Below, in pieces: positions 8,200 through 16,528 of a stretch of 64,000 nt of DNA. The stretch spans positions 8,246,001-8,310,000 of the forward strand of contig NZ_CP092431.1 in NCBI RefSeq assembly GCF_022385335.1, written 5' to 3'. The position numbers and the translations under genes were made by a program. This DNA is from Streptomyces deccanensis (GTDB taxonomy: Bacteria > Actinomycetota > Actinomycetes > Streptomycetales > Streptomycetaceae). The notes under the pieces are model-generated. The model saw only the letters and a list, made by a program, of their open reading frames with translations, was not told the origin of the DNA and did no database searches. Each line of letters begins with the position of its first letter. Positions within the stretch are counted from its first letter, which is position 1.

Positions 8200-8955
8200 A
8201 TGGGTCTGAGTACGACGACAGCGGCGCGATGGGTGGAGCGCTGGGAACGCCAGCAGCAGTTGTACGCGGTCGACCGCGAGGAGAGGTTCGAGGTCATCGC
8301 GGATCTGGTCGAGCTAGTGACACGCGACCGTGCCGCGCCGCTCGTCCTCGATCTGGGCAGCGGCCCGGGCTGCCTGGCGGCGCGCCTCGCCGCCCGCCTG
8401 CCGACGGCCGACGTGCTCGCCGTCGACGCGGACCCGCTTCTCCTGGAACTGGGCAGCGCCCACTACGGCCCCGCCCTGCGCTATGTCCGCACCGTGATCG
8501 GTGAACCCGGCTGGCTCGACGCGCTCGCCCTGGAGCGCCCCGTCGACGCGGTGGTGTCGACCACCGCGCTGCACTACCTCGGCACGGAGACCCTGCGGGG
8601 CGTCTACCGGGACCTCGCCGGGCTGCTGCGGCCCGGCGGCATCCTGATCAACGGCGACCACATCAGCCCGGACTCCACGAAGGTGTCCGAGCTGGCGATC
8701 GACATCGGCCGCCGCCGCAGCGAACGCACCGCCGTGCCGCTCGTCGAGGACTGGGACTCCTGGTGGGCCGGCGCCGCCGCCGACCCGGAACTCGCCCGGC
8801 TCCTCTCGCACCGCGCGGACACCGGACGCCCCCGCTGCGAGGGCAACGATCTGACCCTCTCCGGCCATGTCGCCCTGCTGCGCGACGCGGGGTTCGACCA
8901 CGTCGGCCCGGTCTGGCAGGTGGGCCCCAGCCACGTCCTGGCGGCCCTGCGCTGA
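8200..8955 (+). CDS. Class I SAM-dependent methyltransferase, last gene of the PLP operon
   Basis: 251 aa. The SAM-binding motif is VLDLGSGPGCLAARLA (about residues 49-64), the acidic ribose-binding residue is in VLAVDAD, and motif IV is VVSTTALHYL. This is the small-molecule methyltransferase pattern (UbiE/Tam-like) rather than a nucleic-acid enzyme, as NPPY is absent. It follows the desulfurase-like gene by 48 bases on the same strand and ends at a strong bidirectional terminator, so it probably completes the pathway by O-, N- or S-methylation. The substrate is unknown. Confidence 0.8.
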   Translation: MGLSTTTAARWVERWERQQQLYAVDREERFEVIADLVELVTRDRAAPLVLDLGSGPGCLAARLAARLPTADVLAVDADPLLLELGSAHYGPALRYVRTVIGEPGWLDALALERPVDAVVSTTALHYLGTETLRGVYRDLAGLLRPGGILINGDHISPDSTKVSELAIDIGRRRSERTAVPLVEDWDSWWAGAAADPELARLLSHRADTGRPRCEGNDLTLSGHVALLRDAGFDHVGPVWQVGPSHVLAALR

Positions 8956-9065
8956 CGCGCTCAGGCGGTCGCGCTCACGCGTTCGCCGTCTACGCCGTCG
9001 CGAGCGAGACCTCGGTCGACTTGAAGAGGGCGGTGACGGCGCGGGTCCGGTGGGGGCTGGTCGGG

Positions 9066-9121
9066 CCTGAAAAGCACGGGGCGCAGCCCCGGCTTTTCAG
9101 GGGCGCGGGGAACTGCGCGAC
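9066..9121. terminator. Bidirectional hairpin terminator with a recurrent Streptomyces intergenic tail
   Basis: CCTGAAAAGC (9066-9075) pairs with GCTTTTCAGG (9092-9101). Inside it CGGGGC-GCA-GCCCCG forms a second stem, with one bulged A. The tail at 9101-9121 (GGGGCGCGGGGAACTGCGCGA) is a sequence I know as very common between Streptomyces genes. It separates the + strand methyltransferase from the convergent modC. Confidence 0.8.
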
Positions 9122-9247
9122 CAGCCCCCACCGGCCCGCAGACGACCCACACGCCGAAGGGCCCTGTACGCCTCGCAGCGGGTGGGGGAGCGGGGAGTCC
9201 GACCGGCTACGGGACGGCCGTGTGACCACCGTGGTCCGGGTGGGGCG

Positions 9248-10396
9248 TCAGGCGGGGTAGGCGTGGGTCTGGCTCGCCTTGACCGTCGCCCAGATCTCGC
9301 TGCCGGGGTGGAGGCCGAGTTCCGCCGCCGCGACGGTCGTCAGGTCGACGGCCAGGGGGAGCTCGCCGGCCAGGGCGGCGCGGATCTGGTCGCCGTGGGC
9401 CTCCATGCCGGTGACCTCGCAGTGCCAGAGGTTGCGGGCGCTGGAGCCGGTGGGCCGCTCCCGGTGGAGCGTGACGGCGCTGGGCGGGAAGGCGACGAAG
9501 ACCGGTCCGGTGAGGTCGTCGGCGGTGGTGAGGGTGGGGCCGGCCGGGAGACGGACCGAGTGGCCCTCCGCCTCGCCCCGGTAGAGGTTGAGGCCGACCA
9601 GGTGGGCGATGTAGTCGGTGCGCGGGCGGCGGGCGATGTCGGCGGGCGTGCCCTCCTGGACGATCCGGCCGTCCTCGATGACGACCAGCCGGTCGGCCAG
9701 GACCATGGCGTCCAGCGGATCGTGCGTGACGAGTACGGCGACGGCCTCGAAGTCGGCCAGATGGCGCCGGAGTTGGGCACGGATGTCGAGGCGGGTGCGG
9801 GCGTCGAGGGCGGCGAGGGGTTCGTCGAGGAGGAGCAGACGGGGACGGGTGGCCAGGGCGCGGGCGAGGGCGACACGCTGCGCCTGGCCGCCGGAGAGCC
9901 GCCGGGGCTTGCTTCCGGCGTGCGCGGCGAGACCCATCCGCTCCAGCCACTCCGCGGCCTGCGCCCGGGCCTCCGCCTTGCTCGCGCCGTGGCAGCGGGG
10001 GCCGAAGGCCACGTTGTCGAGGGCGGTGAGGTGGGGGAAGAGGAGATAGTCCTGGAAGACCACTCCGACCGGGCGCGACTCCGGCGGCCGACGGTCCAGC
10101 TCGGCGCCGTCCAGCCGCAGACGGCCATCGTCCGACAGGGGGACGAGTCCGGCGAGCGCCCTCAGCGCCGTCGTCTTGCCAGCGCCGTTGGGGCCGAGCA
10201 GCGCCACCACGTCGCCGGGCGCGGCGGTCAGCGTCACATCGAGGCGGAACGACGGGCCACGCTCGACGACGAGCCGGGCGTCGAGGCCCTCGCCGAACGC
10301 CGGGGCCGAGGCGGGAGTGGGGGGAGGCGCGGAGGCCGGGGGAGGTGCCGAGGCGGGGGCGGCGGCGTTGTCGGGGGTCTTCTCGGTGCCGGTCAT
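9248..10396 (-). CDS. modC: Molybdate ABC transporter ATP-binding protein ModC
   Basis: 382 aa. After a 40-residue Ala/Pro-rich N-terminal extension that is not typical of the family come the Walker A GPNGAGKTT (about 68-76), the Q-loop in VVFQDYLLFPHL, the signature RRLSGGQAQRVALARAL and the Walker B LLLLDEPLAALD with the switch histidine in VTHDP. A C-terminal TOBE-like domain (about residues 300-380) is where molybdate binds in ModC. It energises import with ModB and ModA. The start overlaps the modB stop by ATGA, so the two are translationally coupled. The gene ends near the shared terminator region. Confidence 0.92.
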   Translation of the reverse strand: MTGTEKTPDNAAAPASAPPPASAPPPTPASAPAFGEGLDARLVVERGPSFRLDVTLTAAPGDVVALLGPNGAGKTTALRALAGLVPLSDDGRLRLDGAELDRRPPESRPVGVVFQDYLLFPHLTALDNVAFGPRCHGASKAEARAQAAEWLERMGLAAHAGSKPRRLSGGQAQRVALARALATRPRLLLLDEPLAALDARTRLDIRAQLRRHLADFEAVAVLVTHDPLDAMVLADRLVVIEDGRIVQEGTPADIARRPRTDYIAHLVGLNLYRGEAEGHSVRLPAGPTLTTADDLTGPVFVAFPPSAVTLHRERPTGSSARNLWHCEVTGMEAHGDQIRAALAGELPLAVDLTTVAAAELGLHPGSEIWATVKASQTHAYPA

Positions 10397-11289
10397 GAGG
10401 CGGTCATCCATCGGTCGCGCAGTCCCGCCAGCACCGCGATCGACACGGCCAGCAGGACCAGGCTGAGGGCGATCGCCGCCTCCGGATCGTTCTGGAGGGC
10501 GAGGTAGACGGCGAGGGGCATGGTCTGGGTACGGCCGGGGAAGTTGCCGGCGAACGTGATGGTCGCGCCGAACTCGCCGAGCGCACGGGCCCACGCCAGC
10601 ACCGCGCCCGCCGCGACCCCGGGCGCGATCAGCGGCAGCGTGACCCGGCGGAACGCGGTGAACCGGGAGGCCCCCAGCGTGGCCGCGGCCTCCTCGTAGC
10701 GGGGGTCGGCGGCCCGTAGCGTGCCCTCCACGCTGATGACCAGGAACGGCATCGCCACGAACGCCTCGGCGAGCACGACCCCGGCCGTGGTGAACGGCAG
10801 GGTGATCCCGAACCAGTCGTCCAGCCACTGCCCGACGACCCCGTTGCGGCCGAGCGCCATCAGCAGCGCCACACCGCCTACCACCGGGGGCAGGACGAGG
10901 GGGAGGGTGACGAGGGCCCGTACGAGACCGCGTCCGGGGAAGTCGACCCGGGCCAGCAGCCAGGCCAACGGCACCCCGACGACCAGACTCACCGCCGTGG
11001 CCGCCGTGGCGCACACGAGGGACAGCCGCAGCGCCTGCCACACCTCGGGGCTGGTGAGCAGGTCGGGCATGCTGCGCCAGGGCGCCCTGATCAGCAGGGC
11101 GACGAGGGGGAGGACGAGCAGGACGAGGCCGATCAGCGCGGGCAGCAGCAGAGGGAGCGGGACACCCCCGCGACGCCCGCGCAGGGCCCCACCGCCGTGG
11201 ACGCGCCGGCGCCGCGGGCCCCCGCCGAGGGTGTCCGGGGCGTCGGCTTCCCTCGCGGGGGAGGAGGCGGAATCGGAGGGGGAGGTCAC
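10393..11289 (-). CDS. modB: Molybdate ABC transporter permease ModB
   Basis: 298 aa with five or six predicted membrane helices starting near residue 45, after a 44-residue Arg/Gly-rich cytoplasmic N-terminus. The EAA loop that contacts ModC is EEAAATLGASRFTAFRRVTLPLIAPG (split here only by position, about residues 200-225), followed by GEFGATITFAGN, which is highly typical of molybdate/tungstate permeases. It starts with GTG overlapping the modA stop (GTGA) and ends overlapping the modC start, a classic coupled operon. Confidence 0.93.
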   Translation of the reverse strand: MTSPSDSASSPAREADAPDTLGGGPRRRRVHGGGALRGRRGGVPLPLLLPALIGLVLLVLPLVALLIRAPWRSMPDLLTSPEVWQALRLSLVCATAATAVSLVVGVPLAWLLARVDFPGRGLVRALVTLPLVLPPVVGGVALLMALGRNGVVGQWLDDWFGITLPFTTAGVVLAEAFVAMPFLVISVEGTLRAADPRYEEAAATLGASRFTAFRRVTLPLIAPGVAAGAVLAWARALGEFGATITFAGNFPGRTQTMPLAVYLALQNDPEAAIALSLVLLAVSIAVLAGLRDRWMTAS

Positions 11290-12119
11290 GGCTTGAGGAA
11301 CCCGGCCTCGGTCAGCACCTTCTGGCCCTCGGCGGACCGCACCAGTGCGATGAACGCCTTGGCGGTGCCGGAGTTCTTCGACTCCTTGAGCAGGGTGATC
11401 GGGTAGTCGTTGATGGCGTCGGCGGACTCGGGGAACTCCACGCCCTCCACCTTCTCACCGGCCGCCTTCACATCGGTCCGGTAGACGACCGCCGCGTCGG
11501 CCTCCTTCAGCACCACCTTGTTGAGCGCGGACTTCACGTCCTCCTCGTACGACACCGGCGTCAGCTTCAGCTCGCTCGCGTCGAGCGCCTTCTTTGCGGC
11601 CGCGCCGCACGGCACGGCCTCGTCGCAGAGCACGACCTTCAGGCCGGGGTCGGTCAGGTCCTCGAGGGAGGAGATCCCGTCCGGGTTGCCGGGGAGGGTG
11701 GCGATCTCCAGCTGGTTGCGTACGAAGGTCTGAGGGGTGCCGGAGGCGTCACCGGCCTCGGTGACGACGGCCATGGTCCTGGGGCTGGCGGAGGCGAAGA
11801 CGTCCGCCGGGGCGCCACCGGTGATGCCGGCGGCGAGCGCGTCGCTGCCGCCGAAGCTGAACGTCACCTTCGTCCCGGGGTGCTCCTTCTCGAACCGCTC
11901 GCCCAGCGTCGTGAAGCTCTCCTTGAGTGAGGCCGCCGCGAAGACGATGACCTCTCCGGAGAGCTCTCCCGCGCCGGCGGGCCCCGACTGCGCGGAGGAG
12001 CCGGAGTCGGAGGAACCGCAGGCGCTCAGGACCAGCAGGGCGGCGGCACCGGCCCCGGCTGCCCGCAGGGCCCGCGTGCTCCGACGAGTGCGACGGCTCC
12101 GGCGTACGGAACGGGTCAT
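11286..12119 (-). CDS. modA: Molybdate-binding lipoprotein ModA
   Basis: 277 aa. Basic N-terminus, hydrophobic stretch, then the lipobox VLSACG with the lipidated Cys34, so it is anchored to the outer face of the membrane. The mature part begins a periplasmic-binding fold typical of ModA: GEVIVFAAASLKESFTTLG, then TFSFGGSDALAAGI and the anion-binding region GAPADVFASAS. The start at 12119 follows GGGAG; an upstream in-frame start at 12194 would add an implausible hydrophilic leader. First gene of modABC. Confidence 0.93.
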   Translation of the reverse strand: MTRSVRRSRRTRRSTRALRAAGAGAAALLVLSACGSSDSGSSAQSGPAGAGELSGEVIVFAAASLKESFTTLGERFEKEHPGTKVTFSFGGSDALAAGITGGAPADVFASASPRTMAVVTEAGDASGTPQTFVRNQLEIATLPGNPDGISSLEDLTDPGLKVVLCDEAVPCGAAAKKALDASELKLTPVSYEEDVKSALNKVVLKEADAAVVYRTDVKAAGEKVEGVEFPESADAINDYPITLLKESKNSGTAKAFIALVRSAEGQKVLTEAGFLKP

Positions 12120-12239
12120 CACGGTCCACTCCCTCTGGTCTGCGCTGCGCTGATGATTCTGCCGCAAGTGCCAGGCAGAAGTCATCAGGGGCATCGCACA
12201 AGCCGGGGTTCTCCTCTTCTCGGCATGGCATGTGCGTTC

Positions 12240-12464
12240 TTACAGGGGGGAGGGAGGCGCGCGGCGACGAGGCCGTCGGCCGGGCAGCACCAGCCCGGCC
12301 AGGCCGAAGAGGTACGCCCGCTTGTCCTCCGTCAGCCGCAGCACCCGCGCCAAGGCCTCGGCGACCTTCGCGGGCCGTTTGCTCCACGCCGATCTCCCTC
12401 GCACCGCACTTGCCCTACGCGCCACCGCAGCGGCGATCGACACGCGCTGACGGGGCCCCCGCAA
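12240..12464 (-). pseudogene. Fragment of an MmyB-like XRE regulator
   Basis: On the minus strand the segment around 12285-12360 encodes AEALARVLRLTEDKRAYLFG followed by LAGL. This is the helix pair that follows the HTH in MmyB-like XRE regulators. Neither the HTH before it nor the MmyB ligand domain after it is present; the frame stops at 12240 after an Arg/Pro-rich run. A complete regulator of the same family lies just to the right but differs in this segment, so this is a remnant of another paralogue. The rest of the 12120-12500 gap holds the modA leader region. Confidence 0.5.
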
Positions 12465-12500
12465 CGGACCGGCGCGCCCTCGGCCGCCCGCCCCTGGCGG

Positions 12501-13379
12501 TCACGGTGTGGAGAACAGGCCGGACCCCGGTGGCAGGGGGCCGTCGGTGCGGAGGCCGTTCGTGACGCGTAGGAACTCCAGCTTCTCCGCGTCGGGGGAA
12601 CCCGCCGCCACCGTGTAGACGACGAGGCGGACATCGCAGCCCGGGACGGTGAGGACGTCGCAGTCGCAGACCACCTCACCCACCTGGGGGTGCACGACCG
12701 TCTTGCGGGACGAGACATGCGGTCCGACCGTGCCCTCGTCCCACAGCCGGGTGAACTCCGCGCTGGTGGAGCGCAGTTCCTCGACGAGGCCGAGCAGACC
12801 ACGGTCCCGGGGGTAGGCGACGAGGGCCGTGCGCAGATCGGCGACGAGGGCGGCGTCGAGAGCGTCGCCGTCCTGGAGCACGGGCCAGGCCGCGAGCCCC
12901 GAGGGCCCGGCGGCGAAGACCGCCCGCACCAGGTTCCGCTGGTCGTGGGAGCGTGCGCTGGGGTCGCCGAGGAGCACGGCCCATGCCGGGGTCCAGGACA
13001 ACAGGGTCCAGTCGGCGCTGAACACCCCCACCGGGAACTCCCCGAGGCGAGCCAGCATCCGTTGGACCCCCGCCGGGACATGCGTGGAGATCGTCCCCTC
13101 CTGCGGCGGGAGAAGGCCGGCCAGCCGATACGCGTGATCGCGCTCCACGGGCTGCAGTTGCAGCGCTCTGGCCAGGCTCGCGACGACCTGCGCCGAAGGG
13201 CTCGTGGCACGCCCCTGCTCCAGCCGCACCACATAGTCGACCGACAGCCCCGCGAGCTCGGCCAGTTCCTCGCGTCGCAACCCCACCGCACGCCGTCCGG
13301 GCCGCGAGGTCCGCCCGACGTCGGTCGGGGAAAGCCGGTCGCGCCAGCGGCGCAACGCCGTGCCAAGGGTCTCGTCCAC
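12501..13379 (-). CDS. MmyB-like XRE family transcriptional regulator
   Basis: 292 aa. N-terminal XRE helix-turn-helix (about residues 30-85: RREELAELAGLSVDYVVRLE and PSAQVVASLARALQL), then the MmyB-like ligand-binding domain with GVFSADWTLLSWTPAWAVLLGDP and the C-terminal TVPGCDVRLVVYTVAAGSPDAE. Members bind a small hydrophobic ligand and typically repress a divergently transcribed short-chain dehydrogenase, exactly the arrangement here: the SDR starts about 100 bases away on the other strand. Confidence 0.88.
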   Translation of the reverse strand: MDETLGTALRRWRDRLSPTDVGRTSRPGRRAVGLRREELAELAGLSVDYVVRLEQGRATSPSAQVVASLARALQLQPVERDHAYRLAGLLPPQEGTISTHVPAGVQRMLARLGEFPVGVFSADWTLLSWTPAWAVLLGDPSARSHDQRNLVRAVFAAGPSGLAAWPVLQDGDALDAALVADLRTALVAYPRDRGLLGLVEELRSTSAEFTRLWDEGTVGPHVSSRKTVVHPQVGEVVCDCDVLTVPGCDVRLVVYTVAAGSPDAEKLEFLRVTNGLRTDGPLPPGSGLFSTP

Positions 13380-13481
13380 CGAACCATTGTGTCCGCCGTA
13401 CGGCCGTCGTGCCTGGTACTGGCCGTCCTACCGTCGCGGGGGGCACTGGTTGCCGTCTCGTCCCCGGCCGAGAGTGGACGC

Positions 13482-14177
13482 ATGACGACAACCTTCATCA
13501 CCGGAGCCAACAAGTCCCTCGGGTACGAGACCGCTCGCCGCCTGATCGAGGTCGGCCACACCGTCCTCGTCGGTGCCCGTGATCCGGAGCGCGGTCGGGC
13601 GGCCGCCGACGCACTCGGCGCCCGCTTCGTCCGGATCGACGTGACCGACGACGCGTCGGTGGCCGCGGCCGCCGCCGACATCGCCGCCCACGAGGGCGCC
13701 GTCGACGTCCTGATCAACAACGCGGGCGTCTTCGGGCCGCACGCCCCCGCCGACCAGGTGACGGCCGACGACGCGAGCGCGGTCTTCGACGTCAATGTCG
13801 TGGGGATCGTCCGGGTGACACACGCGTTCCTGCCACTGCTGCGCAAGTCCGCGAGCCCGGTGATCGTCAATGTGTCGAGCGGCATGGGCTCGTTCGCGGC
13901 CACCCACGACACCGGGCGCGTCGAGGGCCGGGCCGTCGCTCCGCTCTACACGGCGTCGAAGGCCGCCGTGACCATGCTGACCACGCAGTACGCGAAGGCC
14001 TGGCCGGACGTGAAGGTCAACGCGGCCGACCCGGGCTACACCGCGACCGACTTCAACGGGCACAGCGGCCCGCAGACGGTGACCGAGGGCACCGACGCGA
14101 TCGTCGAACTCGCCACCATCGGAACGAACGGCCCGACCGGCACCCTCCGGGACCGCCACGGCGACCTGGCCTGGTGA
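13482..14177 (+). CDS. Short-chain dehydrogenase/reductase (SDR)
   Basis: 231 aa. Cofactor motif TGANKSLGYETA at the N-terminus (TGxxxGxG form), structural NNAG motif in VLINNAGVFG, serine in VNVSSGMGS, and the catalytic YTASKAAV. This is a complete classical NAD(P)H-dependent oxidoreductase of unknown substrate, probably controlled by the divergent MmyB regulator. The ATG at 13482 follows GAGAGTGGACGC, a weak ribosome site. There is no downstream partner on this strand. Confidence 0.85.
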   Translation: MTTTFITGANKSLGYETARRLIEVGHTVLVGARDPERGRAAADALGARFVRIDVTDDASVAAAAADIAAHEGAVDVLINNAGVFGPHAPADQVTADDASAVFDVNVVGIVRVTHAFLPLLRKSASPVIVNVSSGMGSFAATHDTGRVEGRAVAPLYTASKAAVTMLTTQYAKAWPDVKVNAADPGYTATDFNGHSGPQTVTEGTDAIVELATIGTNGPTGTLRDRHGDLAW

Positions 14178-14242
14178 CCCACCCCTGAACCGGGAGCCTC
14201 CCGACCCGGCCCAACCCCGAACACGACGCCCTGAGCAGCGAG

Positions 14243-14915
14243 TCAGCGGGGAGCGTTCTCGTACAGCATGACCACGCAGGCCCCGCCCAGGCCGATGCTG
14301 TGCTGGAGTGCGACCCGCGCGCCCTCGACCTGGCGGGAGCCGGACCGGCCGCGCAGTTGCCAGACCAGCTCGGCGCACTGGGCCAGGCCGGCCGCTCCGA
14401 GGGGGTGTCCCTTCGACGGATAAGCAGTCGTGCAGTTCGACCACGTCGACGTCCCGCGGGCCGTATCCGCTTGTGGCGGGATCGGTGCCGTGCCTGTCCA
14501 TGTGGGCGACTCCTGCGCCTCCGAACAACGGGGCCGCGACCGGTGTCCGTTCGTCATGGCCCTGCAAGTGGGTCATGCGGTCGCCGAGGGCCAGTACGCA
14601 GTCGGCGGCACCGGAGGCCACTGCCTGACGGGCGAGCCAGAGGGCGGACGAGCCGGTGGCGCAGTTGTTGTTGACGTTCACGACGGGGATGCCGGACAGG
14701 CCTAGGGAGTAGAGGGCGGCCTGACCGGCGGCCGAGTCCCCGTAGACGTATCCGGCGTAGGCCTGCTGGACGGCCTCGTACGGCAGGCCGGCATCGTGCA
14801 GAGCCGCGCGGGTGGCGCGTTCGGCCATGACCGGGTAGCTTTCACCGGCTCCGGGTTTGCCGAACGGGACCATGCCGACCCCGGCCACGTACACCGTGCG
14901 GACCGTGTCAGTCAT
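14243..14915 (-). pseudogene. Decayed thiolase / SCP-x-type lipid-transfer thiolase
   Basis: The N-terminus reads as a good thiolase: VYVAGVGMVPFGKPG, then the active-site NNNCATGSSAL (Cys85) and a tail up to CVLALG. After [15 protein letters not shown] the frame jumps to [10 protein letters not shown], which normally lies over 100 residues later. Then a frameshift near 14410 moves the conserved [14 protein letters not shown] and [13 protein letters not shown] to another frame. So an internal deletion and at least one frameshift destroy a protein of about 390 aa. Its start overlaps the acyl-CoA ligase stop, showing it was the last gene of that operon. Confidence 0.85.
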
Positions 14916-16458
14916 GCGCGTTCCCGAGCAGTTGGGACCGGACCTCGTTCTTGAGGACCTTGCCCACCTTGGAGCGGGGGAGGTCGGGCCATACCTCGAC
15001 CTGTTTGGGGGCCTTGACGCTCCCGATCCGGGCCTTGACGAAGTCGCGCAGGCCGGTGCCCGTGACGCTCGCCGCGCTCGCTCCGGCGTGGAGCTGGACG
15101 ACGGCGGTCACGCGTTCGCCCCACGTGTCGTCGGGGAGCCCGACGACCGCGCAGTCCTGGACGGCGGGGTGCTCCATGACCGCCTGTTCGACTTCGGCGG
15201 AGTACACGTTGAATCCGCCGCTGATGATCATGTCCTTGGCGCGGTCGACGATGAACAGGTAGCCGTCGGCGTCGAGATGGCCGATGTCCCCGGTGTGGTG
15301 CCATCCGTGCCGGGACGCCTGCTCGGTGGCCGAGGGGTTCTTGTAGTAGCCCGCCATCACCAGCGAGCCGCGGACCACTATCTCGCCGCGTTCGCCGGGC
15401 GGCAGCAGCCGCCCCTCGCCGTCCATGATGGCGACGGTGACCAGCGGTGAGGGCCGTCCGGCGGAGGTGAAGCGCTCCACGGCGAGCGAGCCGTCGGGGT
15501 GGAAGTGGTCCTCCGGGGCCATCGTCGAGATCATCATGGGGGCCTCGGACTGGCCGAAGAGCTGGGCCATGACCGGGCCGATCCGTTCGATGGCCTCCTC
15601 CAGCCGGGCCGCCGACATGGGGGCGGCGCCGTACCAGAGGCAGCGCAGCGAGGTGAGGTCCGTGGCGGGCAGGTCCGCGTGGCCGAGGAGCATGTAGATG
15701 AGCGTCGGTGGCAGGAAGGTGTGCGTGACCCGATGCCGTTCGACCAGCGCGAGGAACTCGGTGAGGTCCGGCGTCGGCATGATGACGATCTCGCCGCCCA
15801 GCGTCATGACGGGGAAGCACAGCACCCCGGCGGCGTGCGTCAGCGGGGCGAGCGCCAGGTAGACCGGGCGGGTGCCGAACGGGTAACTCATCAGCGTCAG
15901 CGCCGACATGGTCTCGATGTTCCGGTCGGTCAGCATCACGCCCTTGGGCCGGCCCGTGGTGCCGCCCGTGCCGACGAGCATGACGGTGTCGTCGGCCGGT
16001 GCCGCTTCCCACGGGTCGGTCGGCAGGTCGTCCAGCCATGCGTCCAGGGAGGTCGCGAAGGGCGGGGATCCGTCGAGGCAGACCAGTGTGGTCAGCTTCG
16101 GCAGGTCGGGAAGGATCTTGGCGACCAGGGGGGCGTACGCCTTCTGGAAGATCAGGCAGACGCAGTCGAAGAGGTCCAGCGACTCGCGGTTCTCGGCGGC
16201 CTCGTTGCGCGGGTTGACGGGGCACCAGACCGCGCCGGCCCGGGAGATGCCGAACACGCAGGAGAAGGCGGTCGGATCGTTGGCGGAGAGCACCGCCACC
16301 TTGTCCCGGGGCCGTACGCCCGACCGGTCCAGGGCGCGGGCCACCCGCCAGGAGAGTTCCTGGACCTCGCCGTAGGTGAGGGTGTGTCCCCGCGTGGTGA
16401 GACAGGGGGCGTCGGGCCCCAGGGACGCGCCCTTGTCGAGATAGTCGGTCAGACGCAC
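14908..16458 (-). CDS. Fatty-acid-type acyl-CoA ligase (AMP-binding enzyme)
   Basis: 516 aa, full ANL-superfamily length. P-loop GTGGTTGRPKGVML (about residues 163-176), A5-type FGQSEAP, the hinge GHLDADGYLFIVDRAKDMI, then ISGGFNVYSAEVE and the C-terminal adenylation lysine in PRSKVGKVLK. It activates a carboxylic acid as the adenylate and loads CoA; the chain preference cannot be read. Neighbours (SDR, saccharopine-dehydrogenase-like protein, broken thiolase) suggest degradation of a lipid or alicyclic acid. It starts 70 bases after the previous gene. Confidence 0.9.
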   Translation of the reverse strand: MRLTDYLDKGASLGPDAPCLTTRGHTLTYGEVQELSWRVARALDRSGVRPRDKVAVLSANDPTAFSCVFGISRAGAVWCPVNPRNEAAENRESLDLFDCVCLIFQKAYAPLVAKILPDLPKLTTLVCLDGSPPFATSLDAWLDDLPTDPWEAAPADDTVMLVGTGGTTGRPKGVMLTDRNIETMSALTLMSYPFGTRPVYLALAPLTHAAGVLCFPVMTLGGEIVIMPTPDLTEFLALVERHRVTHTFLPPTLIYMLLGHADLPATDLTSLRCLWYGAAPMSAARLEEAIERIGPVMAQLFGQSEAPMMISTMAPEDHFHPDGSLAVERFTSAGRPSPLVTVAIMDGEGRLLPPGERGEIVVRGSLVMAGYYKNPSATEQASRHGWHHTGDIGHLDADGYLFIVDRAKDMIISGGFNVYSAEVEQAVMEHPAVQDCAVVGLPDDTWGERVTAVVQLHAGASAASVTGTGLRDFVKARIGSVKAPKQVEVWPDLPRSKVGKVLKNEVRSQLLGNAHD

Positions 16459-16528
16459 GGCGTCATCCTCGTTCTTCCGGGTTCCGGGTGTCGCAAGGTT
16501 CTCGGGGTTGCCGGGCTCGGCCCGGGAC

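Noticed and set aside
4174..8955. SUF iron-sulfur assembly operon
   Set aside because: A SufS-like gene is present but sufB, sufC, sufD and sufU are absent and the other PLP enzymes do not belong to that system.
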